Source of the DNA: Salinivirgaceae bacterium
GTDB taxonomy: Bacteria; Bacteroidota; Bacteroidia; Bacteroidales; SZUA-534
Assembly: GCA_017474765.1 (NCBI GenBank)
Contig: JAFVGW010000004.1
Coordinates: 1 to 64,000, forward strand
DNA length: 64,000 nucleotides
Reading direction: 5' to 3'
Shown here: piece after piece, positions 48,435-57,529 of the stretch
Numbering within the stretch: position 1 is the stretch's first letter
How the letters are laid out: every line of letters starts with the position of its first letter
Notes under the pieces: generated by a model
Told to the model about the DNA's origin: nothing
Databases searched by the model: none
Seen by the model: only the letters and a program-made list of their open reading frames with translations
Position numbers and translations under genes: made by a program

Positions 48435-50279
48435 ATGGGTATGAAAAAGTTTTTATGCACTCTTTTCACTTGCAGTTTGGTCGCTGTGGCAATGGCTGAC
48501 GATGGTGGTGTGTATTATCCTGAAAAATGGACGTATGGCAATATTTACGTGAAAGAGCCTAACAAGAGCATTGCTTTGGAAAAGGAGTATATGTATGTGT
48601 CGGGCGATAGGGTTGAAGCCGTTTTTTGCTTCCGCAACACAACCGATTCTACTGTTGTTGTGCCTTGTGCTTTCCCTATTGTAGTAACGTATCCATTCAC
48701 AGTTAGAAATGATACTGTTATTATAGGAGAGATATATCACCATGTTATTGACACAAATCTTTGGAATTTGGTTTTAGATGGAGGTCGCTTTGGATATTAC
48801 AGAGAAAGGGATGGTATTGACTTGTACACAAATTTAACGGAATCGGATATTAAAAAGTTGGACAAAAAATTAAGAGTAATGACATTCTCTGATTACCAAA
48901 AGCAATATGGACAAGAGTATGAAGCAAGAATCGGTAAGAGATATTTGGCAAGTTGTAATATTGTGCAAGATGGCAATATTGTGGAGTTGAAGAATGTTGG
49001 AATAGAAACGACTGTAGAGATAAACGAAAAAGAAAAAGATGAGCACGGGGCAAATAAGTTAGAATTGGTCTTGCATTTTTACCATGAACTTAAGTTTTTG
49101 CCTAACGCCCAATCAAAAGTCATTGTCAATTATAACGTAAACTCATGCCGCGGATATCATGACGAGACTGATTATTTTATGTATTATGATATATCTACTG
49201 GAGGTACATGGAAGAATGGAATTATTGGATCTTTCATTATGGTGACGGACTTTGTGTTGACAGATGCAGAAGGAATTCATATAACACAATTAATCCCATA
49301 TAATATTTGTAGTGCACGAAACTATAAACCTATTGGCAGATTTAGGTTTGAAGGAGAAGCTGGAAGACTTATATGCGAACGTCGTAGGTATTTCCCTGGG
49401 GATAAGCCTGCTTACGGCGAGAATAAGCATATTTCACTTAAAAAAAGTGGTAGTAAAGGATATATAAAAACGTTTGAGACGTATAAAGGAGACTTAAATA
49501 GTTTAAATCCGTTTTTAATTGAAAATGAAGTGAGTTTTAAAATTGATGAACCATGTGTGGGACCATTTGTTGCCAATGGTTTTGTTGACAATTTAATATT
49601 AGATAAAAATAGAGGTTTGTATGATTGTGTTGAAGCCATTTGGTCAAATGAAGAACCAAAATTGCAGAAAGACAGTTTGTGGCAAAACTACAGCCGAATA
49701 AAAACCGCAATTCTGACAAATGACAAAGAAGGTTGGTCGGATACTTTGCAACTCAAAGACCGTTTTCCTGCATATCCATATGATTCAAAATCATATTTCA
49801 ACGATGGTTGGTTTGGTGCGAATGCTGTTCAGAATGTCAGAGTATTGCGTCCAGGCGAGTATAAGTTTGCGGTAAATGATACTTACAAAGGCGATTCCAC
49901 AGAGTCGGTTGGTGTGAGCCACATTTGGTTTTATCCTGTTGACGCGACTTTAGTGTCGATAATCGATGAAGATAAAAACAGCACAATGCCGTTGTTTTCA
50001 GATGTTTGGAAGCGAGTTTTGGATATTCCCGTTGATGATGTTGAACTTAAATTGAGTAATATAAAGATTGAAACGACTGCTCAAGAAGAGAAAGATGATG
50101 CTTCGGAGCCAAAGATAGATGCAGACGATACGCACAATAATGCGGTCTCAAGTTCAGCAAATAATGTCAAAGTTGAAGCCGACAAATCAAATTCTACTGT
50201 TGTTATTGTTTTAATCGCAGTTGGATTGTTGTCGATATTAGCGGCGGCGTTTATTGTAAGGAAAAAGAAGAAAAAATAA
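48435..50279 (+). CDS. Membrane-anchored exported protein of unknown function
   Basis: I do not recognise this 614-residue protein. It has a signal peptide (KKFLCTLFTCSLVAVAMA; Met1 or Met3 may start it) and a large exported region. The latter opens with NIYVKEPNKSIALEKEYMYV and a segment like an immunoglobulin fold (CFRNTTDSTVVVPCAFPIVV). At the end is a Ser/Asn/Asp-rich linker, one span (VVIVLIAVGLLSILAAAFIV) and RKKKKK, a stop-transfer signal. It would face the periplasm, anchored at the C-terminus. The gene is more AT-rich than its neighbours. It may follow the kinase gene on one transcript (70-base gap). Confidence 0.7.
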   Translation: MGMKKFLCTLFTCSLVAVAMADDGGVYYPEKWTYGNIYVKEPNKSIALEKEYMYVSGDRVEAVFCFRNTTDSTVVVPCAFPIVVTYPFTVRNDTVIIGEIYHHVIDTNLWNLVLDGGRFGYYRERDGIDLYTNLTESDIKKLDKKLRVMTFSDYQKQYGQEYEARIGKRYLASCNIVQDGNIVELKNVGIETTVEINEKEKDEHGANKLELVLHFYHELKFLPNAQSKVIVNYNVNSCRGYHDETDYFMYYDISTGGTWKNGIIGSFIMVTDFVLTDAEGIHITQLIPYNICSARNYKPIGRFRFEGEAGRLICERRRYFPGDKPAYGENKHISLKKSGSKGYIKTFETYKGDLNSLNPFLIENEVSFKIDEPCVGPFVANGFVDNLILDKNRGLYDCVEAIWSNEEPKLQKDSLWQNYSRIKTAILTNDKEGWSDTLQLKDRFPAYPYDSKSYFNDGWFGANAVQNVRVLRPGEYKFAVNDTYKGDSTESVGVSHIWFYPVDATLVSIIDEDKNSTMPLFSDVWKRVLDIPVDDVELKLSNIKIETTAQEEKDDASEPKIDADDTHNNAVSSSANNVKVEADKSNSTVVIVLIAVGLLSILAAAFIVRKKKKK

Positions 50280-50299
50280 TTGTTCGAACCGATAAACAC

Positions 50300-50497
50300 A
50301 GGGCTGTCGCAAAGGCAGCCCTACGTGTTTAAATTCGGATTGAAATCTGTTTTAATCGGTTAGAGAAAAAATCTGTGCAAGAAAATCCCCAATCAATTCA
50401 ATATTTGCCTTGCAGCATAAACGCCGTGTAAAAAGGCGGCCCTTTCTGTTTAATTTCGGATTGAAATCTGTTTAAATCGGTTAGAGAAAAAATCCGA
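50300..50497. repeat. Composite repeats, with a relic of a DUF4143 3' end
   Basis: The block has AGGGCTG-N9-CAGCCCT (50300-50322), then CGTGTTTAAATTCGGATTGA and AATCGGTTAGAGAAAAAATC. Next comes TATTTGCCTTGCAGCATAAA and CGCCGTGTAAAAAGGC (about 50402-50437), which equals, in reverse, the last 12 codons of the DUF4143 gene at 51538. A second TTCGGATT...AATCGGTTAGA follows. The same composite recurs at 53025. Confidence 0.75.
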
Positions 50498-50539
50498 CAA
50501 ACTATTTATATTTGGAATCGGACAGTATTGAAAAAAACA

Positions 50540-51400
50540 ATGACACAGAAACAAGCAATACAACTATTTGAAGAGCGGAAAGTCCGCACCATTTGGGATG
50601 ACGAACAGGAGAAATGGTATTTCTCGGTGATTGACGTTGTAGGAATATTAAGTGGCAGCGATAATCCGCGTAACTATTGGAAGGTGCTGAAACATAGATT
50701 GGTAAAAGAAGGAAACGAAACGGTTACAAATTGTAACCAGTTGAAACTTCGTTCGGAAGATGGCAAAATGCGTCTTACGGATGTCGCTGATACAGAACAA
50801 CTTTTCCGCATTATTCAATCCATTCCGTCGCCAAAAGCAGAGCCATTTAAACTATGGATGGCACAGGTGGCGAGCAACAGAATCGACCAGATTCAGGACC
50901 CCGAACTGTCGATAGAGCAGGCTATGCTAGACTACAAGCGGTTGGGCTATTCCGACAATTGGATTAATCAGCGGCTGAAATCAATTGAGGTGCGCAAAGA
51001 ACTGACCGATGAATGGAAACGCCGAGGTGTGGAGGAAGGTGTGCAATTTGCCACTCTAACCGACATTATAACACAAACGTGGAGCGGCAAAACAACTAAA
51101 GAGTACAAAAGGTACAAGGGATTGAAAAAGGAAAACCTTCGCGACAATATGACTAATACCGAATTGATTCTGAATATGTTGGCAGAATCGGCCACAACCG
51201 ATTTGTCGAAAGAGCAAAAGCCCGAAACGTTCGATGAGAATATGAATGTGGCGCACAAAGGCGGAAAGGTTGCGAGGTCAGCGCGGAAGGAGTTGGAAAA
51301 GCAGCTTGGGCATTCTATTGTTACGCCGTTAAATGCAAAAACGTATCTGAATCAAATAGATAAGAGTGATGATGCGGATGCAATCGATAAAGATAATTGA
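50540..51400 (+). CDS. Bro-N domain protein (phage-antirepressor-like)
   Basis: I start at the ATG at 50540 (286 residues); the TTG four codons upstream is less likely. The N-terminal Bro-N domain is clear: RTIWDDEQEKWYFSVIDVVG, then DNPRNYWKVLKHRL and RLTDVADTEQLFRIIQSIPS, then PKAEPFKLWMAQVA. The C-terminal half is basic and helical (RLGYSDNWINQRLKSIEVR; ELEKQLGHSIVTPLNAKTYL). Proteins of this form are common as single chromosomal genes in Bacteroidota; DNA binding is likely. No phage genes are near. Confidence 0.85.
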   Translation: MTQKQAIQLFEERKVRTIWDDEQEKWYFSVIDVVGILSGSDNPRNYWKVLKHRLVKEGNETVTNCNQLKLRSEDGKMRLTDVADTEQLFRIIQSIPSPKAEPFKLWMAQVASNRIDQIQDPELSIEQAMLDYKRLGYSDNWINQRLKSIEVRKELTDEWKRRGVEEGVQFATLTDIITQTWSGKTTKEYKRYKGLKKENLRDNMTNTELILNMLAESATTDLSKEQKPETFDENMNVAHKGGKVARSARKELEKQLGHSIVTPLNAKTYLNQIDKSDDADAIDKDN

Positions 51401-51537
51401 ACATAAAGCGCTTACATAAACTATCGCAACTTCTACAAAATCAGCGTTCCGTTGCCAATTAAATAAATCCGTTCCCCCGATAGTTATCGGGGCTTCGTTC
51501 TAAAATCCACAAAATCAGCGCAAAAATCCCAATTCCT

Positions 51538-52860
51538 TCAATATTTGCCTTGCAGCATAAACGCCGTGTAAAAAGGCAATGTCAGAATTTGGTTTTGGCG
51601 GCCGATGTTGTAATCGCCAAACTTCAGACATTCGTCAACGTGGTATTTTTCAGGGTGATTCAGGATTGTTTTGGCGCTTTTGGCGTTGCCTGTGGTTGCC
51701 TTGACTTCAACAATCGTGCATTTGCCCTTATAGCGAATCACAAAATCGATTTCCATACCCGAATCCTTGTGGTAATAATACAACTTACGCCCCATTTTTG
51801 AAAGGAAATCGGCCATAAGATTCTCAAAAACAGCGCCTTTATAGCCGAACAGATTCCCTTGCAGAATGTCGGACTGCGTGCCGTCTTCGAGCATTGAAAC
51901 GAACAACCCCATATCGCACATATACACTTTGAAAATATCGGGCAGAGCGTTGCCGTCGAGCGGAAGTTCGGGAATGGTGAGATTGTAGCAGCGGCGGACA
52001 ATTCCAGCGTCTTCAATCCATTGCAGGCTGCCAGCGTATTTGGCCGCAGTGGCCCCTTTGCGCAAGACCGAATATTGAAACTTCTTGTTCTCTTTGGCCA
52101 ATTGTTTGGGAATCGACTCGAAACACTCGCGGATAAGCGGCTTGTCGGTTGAAGATGAGTATTTTACCATATCGTCCTTGTAGGCGTTCACAATGTTGCG
52201 CTGCATTTCAAGGACAACGTTTAGAAGATGATTTTCAACGAAATACGATACCACCTGCGGCATTCCGCCAACCACGGCATACTGCAAAAGCAATTCGCGG
52301 AAGCGGTTGTGCAATGGCGTTGGCACGGGAACTTCCTGATTCACACAGTCTTGAACCACTTGAACGATTTCGTCGGTAATGCCGTTAGCCCACAGAAACT
52401 CTTCAAAATCAAGCGGATACATATCGATAACCGTTTCGTAGCCAACAGGAATAGATGCGGGCTCGTCGCGATAGCCTTTGATTCCGAGCAGCGAACCAGT
52501 GCAGATGACGTCGTAGCGGCCGTCTAACTTGAAGAATTTAAGGGCGGTACGCGCATTGGGGCATTCCTGAATCTCGTCAAGTACAATGCACGTGTTTTTG
52601 GGCTCAAACACAACGGGGGTGCCCAGTGCGGCCGTGATGTACATTGCAATTTTGTCGATTTCCAACGATGCCGAAAAAAACTGCGCATATTCGGGATTCT
52701 CGAAGAAATTCAGGTACACAACGTGCTTGTAGTTCTTTTTTGCAAACTGAATCACCGAATAGGTTTTGCCGCACTGTCGGCAGCCTTTTACAATAAGCGG
52801 ATTGTGGTTCTCAGATTGCTTCCAATGCAGCAGTTTTTGCTCTATTTTTCGCCTTAACAT
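51538..52860 (-). CDS. AAA ATPase with DUF4143 domain (AAA_14), copy 2
   Basis: The 440-residue protein has Walker A KGCRQCGKT (about 25-33), Walker B CIVLDEIQECP, CTGSLLGIKGYRDEPASIPV and the family segment YPLDFEEFLW. The C-terminal part has the nuclease-like core GMEIDFVIRYKGKCTIVEVK. It shares the architecture of the protein at 42085, but the sequences are far apart. A four-unit 33-bp array lies upstream. Two relics of its 3' end lie outside the gene, at about 50402 and 53025. Confidence 0.88.
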   Translation of the reverse strand: MLRRKIEQKLLHWKQSENHNPLIVKGCRQCGKTYSVIQFAKKNYKHVVYLNFFENPEYAQFFSASLEIDKIAMYITAALGTPVVFEPKNTCIVLDEIQECPNARTALKFFKLDGRYDVICTGSLLGIKGYRDEPASIPVGYETVIDMYPLDFEEFLWANGITDEIVQVVQDCVNQEVPVPTPLHNRFRELLLQYAVVGGMPQVVSYFVENHLLNVVLEMQRNIVNAYKDDMVKYSSSTDKPLIRECFESIPKQLAKENKKFQYSVLRKGATAAKYAGSLQWIEDAGIVRRCYNLTIPELPLDGNALPDIFKVYMCDMGLFVSMLEDGTQSDILQGNLFGYKGAVFENLMADFLSKMGRKLYYYHKDSGMEIDFVIRYKGKCTIVEVKATTGNAKSAKTILNHPEKYHVDECLKFGDYNIGRQNQILTLPFYTAFMLQGKY

Positions 52861-52900
52861 ATAAGTTCTTATTTTTCAATTAAATCGCCACAAATATAAA

Positions 52901-53019
52901 ACTTTTTCAAATGACTTTTTACATAAATCATAAACTTTTTCAAGGGACTTTTTATCCAAAATCGCAACTTTTTCAAGGGACTTTTTGCTGAAATCAACAA
53001 CTTTTTCAAGGGACTTTTT
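52901..53019 (-). repeat. 33-bp-period array upstream of the second DUF4143 gene
   Basis: Units start at 52901, 52934, 52967 and 53000, exactly 33 bp apart. On the minus strand each begins AAAAAGTCCCTTGAAAAAGT, followed by about 13 variable bases. The unit nearest the gene is slightly degenerate (CATTTG for CCCTTG), and only this unit is followed by an exact -7 box TATATTTG (minus strand, near 52892-52899), about 35 bases before the ATG. Confidence 0.8.
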
Positions 53020-53024
53020 AAAAT

Positions 53025-53113
53025 GTTTGCCTTTCAGCATAAACGCCGTGTAAAAAGGCAGCCCTTCGTGTTTAAATTCGGATTAAAATCTGTTTAAATC
53101 GGTTAGAGAAGAA
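53025..53113. repeat. Composite repeat with a DUF4143 3'-end relic, second copy
   Basis: GTTTGCCTTTCAGCATAAAC then GCCGTGTAAAAAGGC (about 53028-53063) matches the last codons of the DUF4143 gene. It is followed by CAGCCCTTCGTGTTTAAATT and AATCGGTTAGAGAAGAATC, as at 50300. To the right (53114-53370) I see AT-rich repeats of the AATCTGCG/CATCTGTG kind and no gene. Confidence 0.75.
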
Positions 53114-53370
53114 TCAGTGAAAATCAGTGCTCTCTGTGTCATCTGTGCGAATGATAATCTGCGCAAATCCGTTCAATCCGTTCAATCTGCGTTCTCACCC
53201 CTGCACTTAAAAAATAGTTTTTTCTCTTTCAATTTCAGATATAATTGCCGTTTCGGCCCGTTCGGCGGGTTGGCGCGCCTTTGAAACGTGGAATTTAGCG
53301 TTACATTAGCGCCGTAAACACACAGAGCAACTCTGTCGGAATAAAAGTCAAACAATTAAAATTATACAAA

Positions 53371-55950
53371 ATGTTAGGAATGAATCATTTATCAAGTGCG
53401 TTGGTGGCAAGGCGGCTGTTGCTGATGGCGGCTTTTGTGGCGGCTGTGCCATTGAAATCGAACTCGCAAATCGCCTTCCAACAGAGTGGCAAGGCCGATT
53501 TCTGCTTGAACAACACAACCATAATCGCCGATGATAGAGACTATCCAGGCGTGCGCCGCGTGGCGGAAATCTTTGCCGACGACGTCAACCGCGTTACAGG
53601 CCAGCGCCCGACGGTGGCAACCGCCGTTTCGGCAATGCCGCAGGCCGTGATTGTGGGCACTATCGGCAAAAGCCCGATTATCGACAAATTGGTGAAAAGC
53701 AAGAAGATAGACGTTAAAGGCGTGGCCAATCAGTGGGAAGCAACTCTGATTCAGGTGGTTGACAACCCGACGAAGGAAATCGGCCGTGCGCTTGTGATTG
53801 CGGGCGCCGACAAGCGCGGAACCATTTACGGAATGTTCCACCTGTCAAGGCTGATGGGCGTCTCGCCGTGGTATTTTTGGGCCGATGTGCCCACCGTGCA
53901 CCACGACAGCGTCTTCCTGACCACGCAGAAAATCGTGCTCGAGACACCGAAAGTCAAATATCGCGGAATCTTCCTGAACGACGAAGCGCCGTGTCTAACC
54001 ACTTGGGTTAAAAATACTTACGGTACCGATTTTGGCGGCAATAAGTTCTATGCCGATGTGTTCGAGTTGTTGCTTCGCCTGCGTGCGAACTTTATGTGGC
54101 CAGCGATGTGGGGGTGGGCTTTCTACGCCGATGACCCCGAAAACAGCCGCACCGCCGACGAGTTCGGCATTGTGATGGGCACGTCGCACCACGAGCCGAT
54201 GGCGCGCAACCACCAGGAATGGGTGCGTCACCGCGATGAGTATGGCGTGTGGGATTATCCTAGCAATCAGGCGGTTATCGATAAGTTCTTCCGTGAAGGA
54301 ATTGAGCGTTCGAAGGACAACGAAGACCTGATTACCATTGGAATGCGCGGCGACGGCGACACAGCGATGGGCGGCAAGGAAGGCCACGACGACGAGTATA
54401 TCTCTGACGACGAGAAAAACAAGCGTTTGCTTGAGAAAATTATTGATAATCAGCGACAAATCATTGCTGATGTCACGGGCCGTCCAGCCAGCGAGCGGCA
54501 ACAGGTTTGGGCGCTCTACAAAGAGGTGCAGACCTATTACGATTTGGGCCTGCGCGTGCCCGACGACGTCATAATTCTTTTGAGCGACGACAATTGGGGC
54601 GATGTCCGCAAACTGCCAACGGCCGCCGAACGCAATCGCAAGGGCGGTTGGGGAATCTACTATCACGTTGATTATGTGGGTGCGCCGCGAAACTCTAAAT
54701 GGCTGAATGTTACGCCGATACAGAATATGTGGGAACAGTTGCAACTGACCTACGCTTACGGCGTCGACAAACTGTGGGTGCTCAACGTAGGTGACTTAAA
54801 ACCAATGGAATATCCCATTACGCTGTTCCTTGATATGGCGCAGAATCCTGAAAATTTCAACGCCGAAAATCTGCTCAATCACACGCTTAAGTTCTGTGCC
54901 GAACAATTTGGTGAGAATCAGGCTGTTGAAGCTGCCCGTATCCTTAATCTTTACAGCAAGTACAACGGCCGCACCACTGCCGAGATGATGGACCACCGCA
55001 CCTACGACCTTGCCAGCGGCGAGTTCAAGCAGGTGACCGACGAGTATCTGAAACTCGAAGCCGAGGCTCTGCGTCAGTATATTTCACTGCCCGATGAATA
55101 TCGCGATGCCTATAAACAGTTGATACTCTTCCCTGTACAGGCAATGGCCAACATTTACGAGATGTATTACGCCCAGGCAATGAACCTTGATTTGTATAAG
55201 CGAGGTGATGCCGCCGCCAACCAGTGGGCCGACAAGGTTGAGGCCTGCTTTGCCCGCGACGCCGCTTTGCACCACGATTTCAACAAGGTGATGGCCAACG
55301 GCAAATGGGACGGAATGATGATTCAGAAACACATTGGCTACACCAATTGGAACGACAATTTCCCCGCCGACCGTCTGCCGCGTGTGCAACGCATTGAAAA
55401 ACCGACAATTGGCGGATTCTCGTTCAAGGCCGACAAGCGCGGCTACACGGCAATTGAGGCCGAGCACTATTTCGAAGCCAAAAAGAACTCGCAAACCAAT
55501 TGGACCACAATCGATTATATGGGCCGCACGTTGAGTGGCGTGACCCTGATGCCGTACACCGCCGCAACCGACGGCGCCGCCCTGACCTACAAGGTTGAGT
55601 TGCCCGCAGGCGTGAGCAAGGTGAAGGTTCACGTTGTGGTGAAATCAACGCTTGCCTTCAACAACACGGGCCACCACTATCAGGTTGGTTTTGAGGGTGG
55701 TAACACCGAAACCGTCTTCTTCAACGAGTTCCTGAACGAAGACCCGAAAAATATCTATTCGATTTATTATCCGACAGTTTCGCGCCGCGTTGCCGAAAAC
55801 ACCGTCGAACTGTCGGTTGCCGAAGGTTGGAACACGTTAACAATCAAACCGATGGACCCAGGAATCGTCTTCGAGAAGATTGTTGTCGATTACGGCGGCT
55901 ACACGCAGCAGTTTCTGTTTGGAACGGAGTCGGCGTATGAAAGAAAATGA
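53371..55950 (+). CDS. Glycoside hydrolase family 115, probable xylan alpha-1,2-glucuronidase
   Basis: The 859-residue protein has a signal peptide (LVARRLLLMAAFVAAVPLKS) and resembles GH115 enzymes, which remove glucuronic acid or its 4-O-methyl form from xylan. Visible segments are DYPGVRRVAEIFADDVNRVT (N-domain), GMFHLSRLMGVSPWYFWADV, RGIFLNDEAPCLTTWVKNTY, LRANFMWPAMWGWAFY, MGTSHHEPMARNHQEW and ITIGMRGDGDTAM. A C-terminal beta-sandwich (about 690-859) is normal for the family. No xylanase or SusC/SusD pair is near. The reductase at 13372 could use the glucuronate released, after isomerisation. Confidence 0.92.
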   Translation: MLGMNHLSSALVARRLLLMAAFVAAVPLKSNSQIAFQQSGKADFCLNNTTIIADDRDYPGVRRVAEIFADDVNRVTGQRPTVATAVSAMPQAVIVGTIGKSPIIDKLVKSKKIDVKGVANQWEATLIQVVDNPTKEIGRALVIAGADKRGTIYGMFHLSRLMGVSPWYFWADVPTVHHDSVFLTTQKIVLETPKVKYRGIFLNDEAPCLTTWVKNTYGTDFGGNKFYADVFELLLRLRANFMWPAMWGWAFYADDPENSRTADEFGIVMGTSHHEPMARNHQEWVRHRDEYGVWDYPSNQAVIDKFFREGIERSKDNEDLITIGMRGDGDTAMGGKEGHDDEYISDDEKNKRLLEKIIDNQRQIIADVTGRPASERQQVWALYKEVQTYYDLGLRVPDDVIILLSDDNWGDVRKLPTAAERNRKGGWGIYYHVDYVGAPRNSKWLNVTPIQNMWEQLQLTYAYGVDKLWVLNVGDLKPMEYPITLFLDMAQNPENFNAENLLNHTLKFCAEQFGENQAVEAARILNLYSKYNGRTTAEMMDHRTYDLASGEFKQVTDEYLKLEAEALRQYISLPDEYRDAYKQLILFPVQAMANIYEMYYAQAMNLDLYKRGDAAANQWADKVEACFARDAALHHDFNKVMANGKWDGMMIQKHIGYTNWNDNFPADRLPRVQRIEKPTIGGFSFKADKRGYTAIEAEHYFEAKKNSQTNWTTIDYMGRTLSGVTLMPYTAATDGAALTYKVELPAGVSKVKVHVVVKSTLAFNNTGHHYQVGFEGGNTETVFFNEFLNEDPKNIYSIYYPTVSRRVAENTVELSVAEGWNTLTIKPMDPGIVFEKIVVDYGGYTQQFLFGTESAYERK

Positions 55951-55966
55951 TTGATTGTAAATCAGA

Positions 55967-56028
55967 AATGTAGGGACGTACCGCGTGCGTCCGTCTAAAG
56001 GGGTGCGATTCGTCGCGTCCCTTTTTTT
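55967..56028 (+). terminator. Dispersed palindromic element used as a terminator
   Basis: AGGGACG at 55972-55978 pairs with CGTCCCT at 56016-56022 over a loop that itself contains GGACG/CGTCC pairing, and T7 follows. The left 27 bases form a near copy of the element at 8993. It lies just after the GH115 gene. Confidence 0.6.
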
Positions 56029-56120
56029 GTTTGCTTACAAGACGCTGATGTATTGTTGAAAACAAAAAACGTTAACTTTACAAAATTCGAAGCCAATCGT
56101 AAATAGCAAACATATTCAAT

Positions 56121-56423
56121 ATGGAGCAGCACGGGTTAATGATTCTTAACGAAACTGACTTGAGGTCGAAAATCTACACCATTCGCGGATTGCAGGTGAT
56201 GTTGGATTTTGATTTGGCGGCAATCTACGGTTATGCGGCAAAAGACTTTAATCGTCAGATTAAGAATAATATAGAGCGATTTGACGATGATTTTAGGTTC
56301 CAATTGAGCGAACAAGAATTCAAAAACTTGAGGTGGAATTTTTCGACCTCAAGTTGGGGCGGACTTCGATATGTACCTTACGCCTTCACCGAGCAAGGCA
56401 TTTATCATATGTTGACGCTGTAG
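56121..56423 (+). pseudogene. Truncated ORF6N-domain protein
   Basis: The 100-residue frame matches the N-terminal ORF6N/KilA-type DNA-binding domain: KIYTIRGLQVMLDFDLAAIYG, then KDFNRQIKNNIERFDDDFRF, then RYVPYAFTEQGIYHMLTL. It stops where the domain normally goes on with a helix and a C-terminal part of 80 or more residues. A stop (TAG) directly follows the conserved AFTEQG motif, so the gene is probably a relic. The next 120 bases show no continuation. Confidence 0.75.
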
Positions 56424-56548
56424 CCACGAGTCGGGGAAACTGATGTTATAGTGCTGTCTATCAGCATTTGGCAGATTCAAATTGCCAGTTTCGCTCAACG
56501 CAATACTCACCCCAATTTCCCGTTAATGTTTCTGTAAAAAATATCGTT

Positions 56549-57430
56549 ATGAGAAAAATTTCAGTTTTTGCTTTGGCGGCGCTTTTTGCGGCTTGCCAGT
56601 CACAGAGCGACAACAACTCAATATTCGGAGCATACGCAACCGAAGATTGTGCAGCTTTTGAAGAAGAATCGATGCCAATGGCTTCTGCCAAGGCCGCGCC
56701 GATGATGCGCAATTCGATGGCAACGGGCGGACAATTGGAAGATGCTGTTGAACAGGGCGTTACGCAGCGCAAGCTAATCAAAAACGGCTCGATGACGCTT
56801 GTGGTTGACAATTTGGAGCAGACACGCAACGATGTTGTCGGTTTGATTGAAAAGCACGGCGGATACGTGTCTAACGAACAGTATTCCAATTTGGAACACT
56901 CGTCGTCGTACAACCTGACGGTGCGCGTTCCGTGTGACAATTTCGACGGTTTTGTGGCCGAGGTTGAGGCAGGCAAGGGTAAAATTGAAAGCAAATCGGT
57001 GTATATCAACGATGTGACGTCCGAGTATATTGATTTGGAAACGCGTCTGAACACCAAGCGCAGTTATTTGGAACGCTATAAACAGTTGCTGAAAAGTGCA
57101 AAATCGGTTCAAGAGATTGTGTCAATCGAGGATAAAATCCGAATGCTTGAGGAGGAGATTGACAGCACTGTCGGCCGCCTGAAATATCTGACTAACCAGG
57201 TGGAATACAGCACCTTGCATCTTAATATCCGCCACGACGACACCAACTTCGACCCGCACCATCCCGACCACGGACAAGGCTTTTGGCAGAGGTTCAGCCA
57301 GTCGTTGTCGAGCGGTATGCGCGGTCTGGTCGATTTTGCATTCTTCCTTGTCCGTATCTGGCCTGCGTGGATTATTATCTTGCTGGTATTAGGAGCAATA
57401 CGTCGCGCAAAGCGGAAAAATGATGATTGA
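56549..57430 (+). CDS. DUF4349 lipoprotein
   Basis: I start this at the ATG at 56549 (293 residues), which gives a lipoprotein signal with lipobox LFAAC (Cys near 16). The DUF4349 domain follows: LIKNGSMTLVVDNLEQTRND, GYVSNEQYSN, TVRVPCDNFDGFV, then VTSEYIDLETRLNTKRSYLE with a coiled coil (KQLLKSAKSVQEIVSIEDKI) and VEYSTLHLNI. One C-terminal span (IWPAWIIILLVLGAI) and a basic tail end it. It spans or tethers the envelope; its function is unknown. Confidence 0.85.
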   Translation: MRKISVFALAALFAACQSQSDNNSIFGAYATEDCAAFEEESMPMASAKAAPMMRNSMATGGQLEDAVEQGVTQRKLIKNGSMTLVVDNLEQTRNDVVGLIEKHGGYVSNEQYSNLEHSSSYNLTVRVPCDNFDGFVAEVEAGKGKIESKSVYINDVTSEYIDLETRLNTKRSYLERYKQLLKSAKSVQEIVSIEDKIRMLEEEIDSTVGRLKYLTNQVEYSTLHLNIRHDDTNFDPHHPDHGQGFWQRFSQSLSSGMRGLVDFAFFLVRIWPAWIIILLVLGAIRRAKRKNDD

Positions 57431-57463
57431 TAAGCTGCCTTTTGATTTTCACTGAAAACCGAC

Positions 57464-57493
57464 TTGTAATTTTATCCAAATCAATTATTTTTG
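57464..57493 (+). promoter_or_regulatory. Bacteroidota-type promoter of efp
   Basis: TTG at 57464-57466, 19 bases, then TATTTTTG at 57486-57493 match the -33/-7 consensus of the primary sigma factor of Bacteroidota. The efp ATG lies 37 bases further on. Confidence 0.75.
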
Positions 57494-57529
57494 CACCCTA
57501 ATTTTTAAGATAAACAATACATTAATTTT

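Noticed and set aside
52901..53032. CRISPR-like array
   Set aside because: The repeats are about 20 bases with only 13-base variable parts, there are four units, no cas genes are near, and the array overlaps a promoter.
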